The notes under the pieces were generated by a model that was not told the DNA's origin, searched no databases, and saw nothing but the letters and a program-made list of their open reading frames with translations. Position numbers and translations under genes: made by a program. From an uncultured Pseudomonadota bacterium (GTDB taxonomy: Bacteria > Pseudomonadota > Alphaproteobacteria > Rs-D84), in NCBI GenBank assembly GCA_900313285.1, contig OMQP01000027.1, positions 1 through 9,885 of the forward strand: 9,885 bases of DNA, given 5' to 3'. This document shows positions 1 through 6,389 of the stretch, piece after piece. Positions within the stretch are counted from its first letter, which is position 1, and every line of letters starts with the position of its first letter.

Positions 1-16
1 TTTTTTAGTATTTCTA

Positions 17-562
17 CTAAATCTTTTCTACTTGTTCGAATTCCAATTCAACACTGGTTTCACGACCAAATACTAAAATTGTTACTGTCATTTTTTGTTT
101 TACATTATCAACATTAGATGCGATACCATTAAAGTTCGCAAAAGGTCCATCGATAACATGTACTTCCTGACCCTCTTCATAGACAGTATCTTCAGTAACA
201 ACAGAACCTTCTTCGACCTGTTTCAACAAACGACGTGCTTCTGCTTCACTGATAGGAATAGGTTTAGATTGGTTTTTCACTTTCTGCCCTAAAAACATAA
301 CAACCTGAGGCATCAATTTCACCAAAGAGAAAGTTTCATTATTCATAACCATTTGAACAACGATATATCCTGGGAAAAATTTCTTTTCTGTTTTAACACG
401 TTTGCCCGCTTTAACTTCAGAAACTTCACGTGTTGGGACCAAGATTTCTCCAAAATATGCGTTTAATTTACGTTTATCGATTTGTTCACGCAATTCGCGA
501 GCAACCTTGTCTTCGCAGCCAGTATGAACATTCACAACAAACCATTGCATTTTTTCTTCCAT
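17..562 (-). CDS. nusG: Transcription termination/antitermination protein NusG
   Basis: NusG binds RNA polymerase and modulates elongation, Rho termination and coupling to the ribosome. The 181 residues fit the family length. The N-terminal NGN domain (about residues 5-110) shows the typical WFVVNVHTG opening and the FFPGYIVV core (residues 62-69). The C-terminal KOW domain (about 131-181) has the VIDGPFANFNGI turn and ends in a family-like FEQVEKI. The start at 562 is preferred over the internal ATG at 550 because AAAGGG lies 7 nt upstream of it. secE lies 19 nt upstream on the same strand and the two are presumably co-transcribed. In most bacteria rplK follows, which would lie beyond position 1. 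Very confident. Confidence 0.97.
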   Translation of the reverse strand: MEEKMQWFVVNVHTGCEDKVARELREQIDKRKLNAYFGEILVPTREVSEVKAGKRVKTEKKFFPGYIVVQMVMNNETFSLVKLMPQVVMFLGQKVKNQSKPIPISEAEARRLLKQVEEGSVVTEDTVYEEGQEVHVIDGPFANFNGIASNVDNVKQKMTVTILVFGRETSVELEFEQVEKI

Positions 563-581
563 TGTTTATCCCTTTGTGTCT

Positions 582-761
582 TTAGAAAATCCAATTCACC
601 AAAGCATTCAAAATGCTGTCAACGATAAAAAAGAACAATGCCGCCAAACCGGAAAACAACAATATCATAAATGTAGTATTAACAACCGTTTCACGTGTTG
701 GCCAAACAATTTTGAACCATTCGGCGCGTACAGCTTTGATAAAATCTAGTATTTTTTTCAT
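582..761 (-). CDS. secE: Protein translocase subunit SecE
   Basis: SecE is the small clamp subunit of the SecYEG translocon in the inner membrane. The 59-residue product is the short, single-membrane-segment form common in bacteria. It carries the family signature VRAEWFKIVWPTRE (residues 11-24), the amphipathic helix and hinge, followed by a hydrophobic segment at about 31-55 (FMILLFSGLAALFFF). AGGA lies 6 nt upstream of the ATG at 761. It sits between tRNA-Trp (36 nt upstream) and nusG (19 nt downstream), the classical order. Nothing looks unusual apart from its shortness, which is normal for the family. Confidence 0.95.
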   Translation of the reverse strand: MKKILDFIKAVRAEWFKIVWPTRETVVNTTFMILLFSGLAALFFFIVDSILNALVNWIF

Positions 762-797
762 ATGTTTTCCTAATTTTTGCGCATTTATCAGTTTTTT

Positions 798-871
798 TGG
801 CAGGGGCTAAAGGAATCGAACCCTTATCCGCGGTTTTGGAGACCGATATTCTACCGTTGAACTAAGCCCCT
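798..871 (-). tRNA. tRNA-Trp (anticodon CCA)
   Basis: Read on the minus strand, the acceptor arms AGGGGCT (871-865) and AGCCCCT (808-802) pair over 7 bp. The anticodon arm contains GGTCTCCAAAACC with anticodon CCA. A T-loop GGTTCGATTCC is present, and discriminator G plus an encoded CCA close the 3' end at 798. The sequence closely resembles the remembered E. coli tRNA-Trp. It is immediately upstream of secE, a common linkage. Confidence 0.95.
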
Positions 872-946
872 TTATATCCTTGTTATTAGTTACTTCCCAT
901 AACCACACCCCAGCATTTATGCCATTTTATACTGATAATCGGTGAA

Positions 947-974
947 AGCATAGCACACCAATATTAAAAATCAA
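947..974 (-). promoter_or_regulatory. Candidate sigma70-type promoter for tRNA-Trp/secE/nusG
   Basis: On the minus strand TTGATT (974-969) and TATGCT (952-947) are separated by 16 nt, about 75 nt upstream of the tRNA. The match to consensus is moderate; the assignment is inferred from position and sequence only. Confidence 0.4.
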
Positions 975-1050
975 GCGGAAATATTATAAATGTTTTCGTT
1001 TTTTTAAGCAAGCGAAAAAGCACATTGTTTTCAAAATAAATGCAGTAAAA

Positions 1051-1120
1051 ATAAATAATGTATCATTTTTTGCTTGCACTGAATAAATAAAATTGTCTAC
1101 AATCATACATAAATAATGTA
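1051..1120. repeat. 12-bp direct repeat flanking the T4SS promoter
   Basis: ATAAATAATGTA occurs exactly at 1051-1062 and again at 1109-1120, 58 bp apart. The copies bracket the candidate promoter at 1074-1103; the second lies in the short leader just before the ribosome-binding site. It could be a pair of operator half-sites, or chance in AT-rich DNA. Confidence 0.4.
1074..1103 (+). promoter_or_regulatory. Candidate sigma70-type promoter of the virB8-virB9-virB10 operon
   Basis: TTGCAC (1074-1079) and TACAAT (1098-1103) are separated by 18 nt. The expected start of transcription is about 1110, giving a leader of roughly 20 nt before the TTG start. This is the best promoter-like match in front of the operon. 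Confidence 0.55.
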
Positions 1121-1124
1121 GGAG
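1120..1124 (+). promoter_or_regulatory. Ribosome-binding site that fixes a TTG start
   Basis: AGGAG ends 6 nt before TTG at 1131. The first in-frame ATG, at 1161, has no comparable site, so the TTG codon is the likely start of the VirB8-like gene. Confidence 0.7.
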
Positions 1125-1130
1125 TCACGT

Positions 1131-1829
1131 TTGGCAAAGACCATAGAACCGCCAATTTTAATGTCACGAATACTGACGTTTGTGCTGTCAGCGTCTGTTG
1201 TTGTGCTGTGCGTGTTGTTGTTCACTTTGTTCAAAATGATACCTCTTGAAAGACCGGAAGTGTTCTTTTTGTTGACTCAAACACGTTCCACTAACGTCAT
1301 CATTGAACCTTTGACTCCAGATGCGAATAATAAAAAGACAACCGAACTTTATGTCAGGGGTTTTGTCCGTGAATACATAATGGCGCGAAATCAATTGGAT
1401 TTGAACGCTAATATCACAAAAAACAATTGGAACAAAGTAGTAAAACCATGGTCTTCAAAAGACACATTTAAAACATTTGTAAATACCGCGTTATACAGAG
1501 CGTATTACAGCAACCAAATACCTGTTGTATCGTGTTCCGTAGAATTTTCAAACAAAGCAAACGATCCAGCGATTGTTTTAATCAAAGAATCTGACGAAAA
1601 AATTGACTATACGTATCATGTTAATTTTATGTGGGTTTGCAAAAATATTGGTAGACAGACCCCACCAAAAAATTATAAGATACAAATAAGAATACAATCT
1701 GACCTTGATGGAAAAGCGTCTGGTGTATCTGATTACTTGGAAAAAGTCAGTGCTAACCCACTCGGAATCCAGGTAACGCAATATACCGTTCTGGATGGCA
1801 AAGCAGATCCTTTGAATTCAGAAATATAG
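1131..1829 (+). CDS. VirB8-like inner-membrane component of a type IV secretion system
   Basis: VirB8 proteins are bitopic inner-membrane scaffolds of T4SSs with an NTF2-like periplasmic domain. The 232-residue product has a short cytoplasmic start, one membrane helix (about 13-35, ILTFVLSASVVVLCVLLF) and a periplasmic domain. Family-like features are the helix FVREYIMARNQLD (78-90) and NPLGIQVTQY (209-218), which matches the NPxG motif near the VirB8 C-terminus. Translation likely starts at TTG. It is first in an operon with VirB9- and VirB10-like genes, which supports the call independently. DotI/TraM proteins of type IVB systems share this fold, but the NPxG motif and the two partners favour VirB8. 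Function as a secretion or conjugation component is inferred. Confidence 0.8.
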   Translation: MAKTIEPPILMSRILTFVLSASVVVLCVLLFTLFKMIPLERPEVFFLLTQTRSTNVIIEPLTPDANNKKTTELYVRGFVREYIMARNQLDLNANITKNNWNKVVKPWSSKDTFKTFVNTALYRAYYSNQIPVVSCSVEFSNKANDPAIVLIKESDEKIDYTYHVNFMWVCKNIGRQTPPKNYKIQIRIQSDLDGKASGVSDYLEKVSANPLGIQVTQYTVLDGKADPLNSEI

Positions 1830-1873
1830 CATCTTGGTGACGAAAAAATTAGAAAGGTAAGGAATTATAAAAG

Positions 1874-3325
1874 ATGACTTTCATAAAAATATGCAAAAAT
1901 ATTTCTTTGTTAACCATTTTGTGTTGCGCCTTTTCTGCATATGCGGCACCACAGTTGGCTTGGGATAATCCAAATGCAAATATGGCTGCTGGGTCTTCGC
2001 AACCAGGTTATGCAAATTTAACATGGTCTACTGGTACTGTTTTGCCAATCAAAACACGCATGGGTATGGCAACATTAGTCACATTACCTGCCGGCGAACA
2101 AATTGCGGACGTTGTTGTTGGAAATGACGGTCTGTTTAATGTTGATACCAAGAAAGGCAGTCAATCTATGTACATTACACCTACTTCTGGTAACGAAGGT
2201 AATGATACAAATATGATTGTGACTGGAAAATCTGGTAACAAATACATATTCTATTTACGTGCATATCCTGTCGCATCAAGTGAAATTTCTTATTCCCAGG
2301 TTGATATCTCTGCCGTGGGTGGAATTACACCGGGTGCATCTGCTGCTGTTGCAACAGGATCCATGGGGTCAATATTTAAAACATCTTCATCACAAACAAC
2401 TTCTACTGTTGGTGTTGACGGCGAAGATTATGGATGGATAAAAACAATGAAAATAGATCCATCTGAATTCCGTTTTGATTTGGATATATTTGTTCCAAAT
2501 CCTGATGATTATGTTATTGCACCTGAACGTGTATGGCGCGACAGAATATTTACTTACATTGATTTCGGTGACAAAGTTATTTCAATGACACAACGTCCTG
2601 TGGTATCACTTTTAGTCGAAGGTGGCGAAAGTCCAGTCAGTTTTCGTACAGATGGTGAAGACGGTCGTTTGTTAATAGTTGAAGCTGTTGGTGATATGGT
2701 ATTACGCAGTGGTCAAAGAATTGTTTGCATTAAAAAACGCGCAAAACCTTTCTTAATCGCAGATACCGCATCTGTTATGGCACTGGCAGAAGCTAACGTT
2801 GCTCAATCATTGGCTGCAAACCAATCGTTAAATGACATTGCATATGCAGATGAACAGTATGCTATTAACGAAAGCATTATGGATTATTCCGCAACACCTG
2901 CTATGGTTTACAATCAACCAAACACCGTTGCATTGGGCGGAACACCAACAATGATTCCAAATGCACGTACAACGGCAGGTTCATATTTGCCTCAATCTAA
3001 TATTCCATTGATTACAAGTAATCAAAGCGGTGTCGCAATTGAATTAAAATCAGATACATCTGTCAAAGCACTGAATGATTATTGGACAGAATTGCTGGCT
3101 AAATTCAGTGGTGATGATGGTGTTGGTTTGTTAACACCATATAAGAACAGTGTGTTCTTTGCCGTAGATGAACAGGGTGTTGGTGATTTGGGTGCAAATT
3201 CTGCAACTGCAAGATTATATCGTTTACGTATTGGTCCAATGACAGATATTGATACAGCACAAAAATTATGTGATCAATTATTGAAGTTCAGTGGTACAAG
3301 TTGTCACGTAATAAGGATACAATAA
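1874..3325 (+). CDS. VirB9-like T4SS core protein with a C-terminal SPOR-like domain
   Basis: VirB9 forms the outer ring of the T4SS core with VirB7 and VirB10. The 483-residue protein has a signal peptide (about 1-24, cleavage near AYA-AP). Its N-terminal VirB9 domain spans about 63-132 and includes VTLPAGEQIADVVVGND and TNMIVTGKSGNKYIFYLRAY. A linker of about 55 residues follows. The C-terminal VirB9 domain (about 215-289) includes APERVWRDRIFTYIDFGD and ends in the family-like LRSGQRIVCIKKR. A low-complexity linker (290-385) then leads to an added domain (about 386-483) ending YRLRIGPMTDIDTAQKLCDQ, as in SPOR domains, with Cys 466 and 477. Usual VirB9 is near 270-300 residues, so the extension is large. 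AAGGA lies 10 nt before the ATG; the upstream gene ends 44 nt away. Confidence 0.85.
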   Translation: MTFIKICKNISLLTILCCAFSAYAAPQLAWDNPNANMAAGSSQPGYANLTWSTGTVLPIKTRMGMATLVTLPAGEQIADVVVGNDGLFNVDTKKGSQSMYITPTSGNEGNDTNMIVTGKSGNKYIFYLRAYPVASSEISYSQVDISAVGGITPGASAAVATGSMGSIFKTSSSQTTSTVGVDGEDYGWIKTMKIDPSEFRFDLDIFVPNPDDYVIAPERVWRDRIFTYIDFGDKVISMTQRPVVSLLVEGGESPVSFRTDGEDGRLLIVEAVGDMVLRSGQRIVCIKKRAKPFLIADTASVMALAEANVAQSLAANQSLNDIAYADEQYAINESIMDYSATPAMVYNQPNTVALGGTPTMIPNARTTAGSYLPQSNIPLITSNQSGVAIELKSDTSVKALNDYWTELLAKFSGDDGVGLLTPYKNSVFFAVDEQGVGDLGANSATARLYRLRIGPMTDIDTAQKLCDQLLKFSGTSCHVIRIQ

Positions 3326-3329
3326 ACCA

Positions 3330-5750
3330 ATGAAAAATTTAAAACAACAATTTCAAGAATTCCGTGAAACAACACCAAAGCATGTGCAATGGTTGTTGTT
3401 AGCTGCGGCTTTTGTTGTTGTTATTATTTTATTAACTTTGATATTGGGACACAAATCAACAAACGAAAATTCTGTTGAGAACGCAAATATTCCTGTGGAA
3501 TTTAAAACAGACCCAAAACATCTGGATTTAACGGATATAGAAGTTGGTTCTCATTCAACAGGAAACATAAATGTATCTGTTAATACACCTGTTGTTATCA
3601 GTGATATTAAAGTACCAGTAAAAGACATTACGACAACTGACAGTTGCGATGATTTGACTGATTTTTGCATGATAAATGTCACATATAAACCAACATCTGT
3701 ACAAAGCGAAACAGAAACAGTTTTAACAATAACATGGCATGTTGAATCTCAGCCTGAAATATTAAATACTGAAAAAATTTCTGTTACGTACAGTTCATGG
3801 GAAGAAGAACCGATAATTGAACCGGAACCAGAACCTGTTGTAGAACCAGAACCGGAACCTGTTGTGGAACCAGAACCGGAACCTGTAAAACCAGATCCAG
3901 TGAAAGAAGTACGCATAATTGCAGAACCAAATCCATTTAAAGAAGAAAAACCTGTTTTAACAGCAGAAAAATGTTCTGAATTTGCAATACCAGGATATGA
4001 TCAATCAGGAAAACAAATTGGTTGGATAAAACCTGAACATGGTGCTAATTATTTTCATCCTTTTTCTGATACAGATTGTTCAAATCCAACTGGGAAATAT
4101 GATTTTACAACTGGGATAATTACGTCTTTATCTGATGGTTCCAGAATTGGTACAGATTCCGATCATATTGGGTACAGACACATACGCACACGTAATTTAT
4201 CAGCACCAAAATTATCACAACCACAAACAGCAAAAACAAATACTTGGAATTACACTGCTGAAGATTTTACAAAAGATGGTAAAAGCATAGCTGGTGGTAC
4301 CGGTAAAATGCACAGATTAAGCGATGGCTGGCAAAATATAGATGAAAGGGTTTTGCGTGGTTCTTCTGATGACGCAGAATCTGTTATTTCATCGCGCCCA
4401 TACGACAGAACATTTATATTGCGTCAATTCAAACCTATTCCTGCAACCATTGTTTCAGAAGTTCGTGCAGACCCAAGCGTTTATGGTTGTAATAAAGCAG
4501 GTAAAGAATGTGATCCAAATAAAAACTATAGCATTCCTGTTCGCGCAACAGTAGACAGAAACGTTTATTCTGATGATGGTCGCACAATTATATTACCAAC
4601 AGGAACCTTACTAATGGGATATCTTGATGGGGAATTACCGGGACCATATCAGGCATTTGGTCGTATGAATATTAAATGGTACCAATTTATTCGTCCAGAT
4701 GGCGTAGAATTCAATTTCGGCGAAAATCAAGACCCATATTCTGCTGATGCCCAGGGACGTATGGGTGTTCCAGGACATGGCAGTACCGATTATATTGAAC
4801 AAATGGTTATGCCAGTATTAACTTCATTGGTACCTGCTGCAGTTAACATGATTGCACCTATTGCTGACACTGTAATAAATCAAATTGATTTGGATAATAA
4901 TACTATTGTTCAATCTGGAACTATTCGTTCTTCGGAAATGGCAAAGCAAGATATTATTAACACCTGGAACAAAGTAACCCAAAAATTATTAGTTGATGCG
5001 ATAGATAATACAGTTCCACCATTTTCTATTGCTGCAGGAACGCGTATAAACGTATTTTCACCGGTTGATTTAATTGTTACATGTGGTAAAGATGACGAAG
5101 AAGCCGCCAGCAATGGCATTACAAGAAAATGTGCATTTGTTGCATATAATGATTCTTCTAAACGTCGTAAGTGGAAAGATATCAAAGGCGAGATTGCTGA
5201 TGCAACCGACAGCAAATCTTGGATTGGCCAGGTTCGTTCATTTAATTTAAATCAATATTGCACAGAAAAGAACGGAAAGATGACCATAGATAACAGTTCT
5301 GCCTGGGCAGAATCTGGATATGATTACAGAACGGTTTTGTTATATTGCGAATCACAAAATTATCAGGCAATAAACAATGCAAAACAATCTGCTTATAATG
5401 ACAATTTGACACAACAATCTGCAAAAAAATATGGTACGGTATCATATAATGAACAAACCGGGACATTCACCAAAAGCGCAGATGAAGATCAAATCAAAGC
5501 ATACAATGAAAACGTACTTGGTTTATCATATGATGACGAAGGCAACATAATAAACCCATTTGAAAATCAGAGTGTTGCAGTTGCAGAAGAGGTTGTAACA
5601 TGTGAAGATGGTAATGCACCAGATTCATATGGTTGTTGTACGGGTGAAACATATACAGATAATGGCCCGTCCGATCCAAATGATCCAAACAGCCCACATG
5701 AATTTGTATGTTGTCCGCCAACTGGTGATTGTTTCCCACCAATACAATAA
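3330..5750 (+). CDS. VirB10/TrbI-like T4SS core protein with extra periplasmic domains
   Basis: VirB10 spans both membranes and gates the T4SS channel. The 806-residue protein is about twice the usual length. It has a cytoplasmic tail (1-19), a membrane helix (about 20-40), and a beta-rich domain (55-155) resembling ASH/HYDIN Ig-like folds. A Pro/Glu spacer with three EPEPEPV units (164-187) and an unassigned stretch (210-345) follow. The VirB10/TrbI domain (about 357-585) includes SIPVRATVDRNVYSDDGR, ILPTGTLLMG and GRMNIKWYQFIRPDG, with probable antenna helices near 483-525. The final 220 residues are extra and end in a cysteine-rich tail (758-801). The ATG is 4 nt after the VirB9-like stop, so the genes are likely translationally coupled. 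DotG also has this domain. Confidence 0.87.
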   Translation: MKNLKQQFQEFRETTPKHVQWLLLAAAFVVVIILLTLILGHKSTNENSVENANIPVEFKTDPKHLDLTDIEVGSHSTGNINVSVNTPVVISDIKVPVKDITTTDSCDDLTDFCMINVTYKPTSVQSETETVLTITWHVESQPEILNTEKISVTYSSWEEEPIIEPEPEPVVEPEPEPVVEPEPEPVKPDPVKEVRIIAEPNPFKEEKPVLTAEKCSEFAIPGYDQSGKQIGWIKPEHGANYFHPFSDTDCSNPTGKYDFTTGIITSLSDGSRIGTDSDHIGYRHIRTRNLSAPKLSQPQTAKTNTWNYTAEDFTKDGKSIAGGTGKMHRLSDGWQNIDERVLRGSSDDAESVISSRPYDRTFILRQFKPIPATIVSEVRADPSVYGCNKAGKECDPNKNYSIPVRATVDRNVYSDDGRTIILPTGTLLMGYLDGELPGPYQAFGRMNIKWYQFIRPDGVEFNFGENQDPYSADAQGRMGVPGHGSTDYIEQMVMPVLTSLVPAAVNMIAPIADTVINQIDLDNNTIVQSGTIRSSEMAKQDIINTWNKVTQKLLVDAIDNTVPPFSIAAGTRINVFSPVDLIVTCGKDDEEAASNGITRKCAFVAYNDSSKRRKWKDIKGEIADATDSKSWIGQVRSFNLNQYCTEKNGKMTIDNSSAWAESGYDYRTVLLYCESQNYQAINNAKQSAYNDNLTQQSAKKYGTVSYNEQTGTFTKSADEDQIKAYNENVLGLSYDDEGNIINPFENQSVAVAEEVVTCEDGNAPDSYGCCTGETYTDNGPSDPNDPNSPHEFVCCPPTGDCFPPIQ
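3819..3890 (+). repeat. Three tandem 24-bp units encoding EPEPEPVV
   Basis: Units run 3819-3842, 3843-3866 and 3867-3890; the first two encode EPEPEPVV and the third EPEPEPVK. The copies differ by a few, mostly synonymous, bases. The spacer probably forms an extended rod across the periplasm, as proline-rich regions of VirB10/TonB proteins do. Copy number may vary between strains. Confidence 0.85.
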
Positions 5751-5768
5751 GAAACGATTAAATAAAAC

Positions 5769-5796
5769 AAACCGCTTTGGCGGTTTTTTTATTTTT
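5769..5796 (+). terminator. Intrinsic terminator of the T4SS operon
   Basis: AAACCGC (5769-5775) and GCGGTTT (5780-5786) form a 7-bp stem with loop TTTG, followed by a T-rich tail (5787-5796). It lies 18 nt after the VirB10-like stop. Confidence 0.85.
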
Positions 5797-5808
5797 ATAT
5801 AAAAAAGT

Positions 5809-5899
5809 CGATTCGATATCAAAATAACAAAAATCTATTTCGAATCGGTTTTTCGATTCGGCTTTCTATTTGCAGTTGTATTGTTTTACACGATTCGAT
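5809..5899. repeat. Cluster of CGATTCG heptamers
   Basis: CGATTCG occurs at 5809-5815, 5854-5860 and 5891-5897 on the plus strand, and inverted (CGAATCG) at 5841-5847. The first and last extend to CGATTCGAT. The inverted copy could pair with 5854-5860 (loop of 6 nt) or with 5809-5816, so alternative hairpins are possible. It may be an operator for the downstream small genes; the role is inferred. Confidence 0.5.
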
Positions 5900-5911
5900 T
5901 TTTATTATAAT
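5885..5911 (+). promoter_or_regulatory. Possible promoter of the two small genes
   Basis: TTTACA (5885-5890) and a perfect TATAAT (5906-5911) are separated by 15 nt, shorter than the ideal 17. Transcription would begin at about 5918, exactly at the base of the hairpin at 5917-5937. Confidence 0.4.
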
Positions 5912-5916
5912 TTTAC

Positions 5917-5943
5917 ACGCATCAGTTACTGATGCGTATTTTT
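5917..5943 (+). terminator. Strong hairpin with T-rich tail; terminator, attenuator or 5' stem-loop
   Basis: ACGCATCAG (5917-5925) pairs with CTGATGCGT (5929-5937) over 9 bp with a 3-nt loop, followed by ATTTTTAT. It looks like an intrinsic terminator but lies in front of a gene. It may stop read-through from the T4SS operon, or sit at the 5' end of the next mRNA. Confidence 0.55.
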
Positions 5944-5979
5944 ATAAAAACAAATTAAAACAAAAAGGAGAAAAACATT

Positions 5980-6330
5980 ATGTTAAATTCAAAATACAAA
6001 GAAGAAACAAATACGACTGAAAGATTTCAAAACGCTGAACAACTTTGGTTTTGGTTCATGTATTCTAAATCTGTACAAAATGGTTTCTGTTATAACAAAT
6101 CATCTATCAGACGTCCATGTGAATTATTGGATGTAGAAACACTTATAACTAAACTTTATTTATCTGGGAAATTATCATCAGCACAATTAGAAACATTAAA
6201 AAAATTCGGTGATAAAAAACGCGCACCACATCAATACATTTATTCAGAAAATAAATCTGCAGCATTATGGAAAACAGCCATGGAAACAATAACAGAATCT
6301 GCCAAAACAAAGGGTTGGTTAGCAGATTAA
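5980..6330 (+). CDS. Small protein of unknown function
   Basis: I do not recognise this 116-residue protein with certainty. AAGGAG lies 9 nt before the ATG and the composition is protein-like, so the gene looks real. It is soluble, without signal peptide or membrane helix. Aromatic residues cluster near the start (EQLWFWFMYSKS, residues 20-31). A middle part follows with RRPCELLDVETLITKLYLSGKLS (about 44-66), which reads as two helices, and then a conserved-looking EN.SAALWKTAMETI near the end. The gene has its own hairpin leader and lies 55 nt before another small gene, with which it may form a two-gene unit. Its neighbours give no function. A DNA- or protein-binding helical role is possible but unproven. 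Confidence 0.75.
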   Translation: MLNSKYKEETNTTERFQNAEQLWFWFMYSKSVQNGFCYNKSSIRRPCELLDVETLITKLYLSGKLSSAQLETLKKFGDKKRAPHQYIYSENKSAALWKTAMETITESAKTKGWLAD

Positions 6331-6353
6331 AATTTTAATTCACGGAGCAGAGA

Positions 6354-6389
6354 ATGTTTTTAACATCTCAACAAAGGCGATTATTATGA
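6354..6389 (+). CDS. Possible 11-codon leader peptide overlapping the next gene
   Basis: An ATG at 6354, with GGAG 6 nt upstream (6344-6347), opens a short frame encoding MFLTSQQRRLL. Its TGA stop (6387-6389) overlaps the ATG of the next gene (6386-6388) in an ATGA arrangement. This would couple translation of the small gene to the leader. The downstream gene also has its own AAAGG, inside the leader. Very short frames arise by chance, so confidence is low. Confidence 0.3.
   Translation: MFLTSQQRRLL

Noticed and set aside
4..21. Hairpin at the nusG stop codon as a terminator
   Set aside because: TTTAGTA/TACTAAA forms a weak AT-rich 7-bp stem. On the minus strand it is followed by A rather than T, so it is not an intrinsic terminator for nusG.
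4910..5215. 101-codon open frame on the minus strand inside the VirB10-like gene
   Set aside because: It lies entirely within the TrbI-domain coding region on the opposite strand, with no ribosome-binding site or recognisable protein features; a shadow frame.
1131..5750. Reading the operon as DotI-DotH-DotG (type IVB)
   Set aside because: The order of the three gene families would fit, but NPLGIQVTQY and the two-domain VirB9 pattern with LRSGQRIVCIKK point to the VirB8/VirB9 families. The VirB10/TrbI domain is shared by both classes and does not discriminate.
5494..5822. Several overlapping minus- and plus-strand frames at the end of the VirB10-like gene
   Set aside because: Their His/Met/Tyr-rich composition is typical of shadow frames, and some run through the terminator at 5769-5796.
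5797..5979. CRISPR-like array from the CGATTCG repeats
   Set aside because: The repeats are only 7-9 bp with irregular spacing and one is inverted; there are no cas genes.
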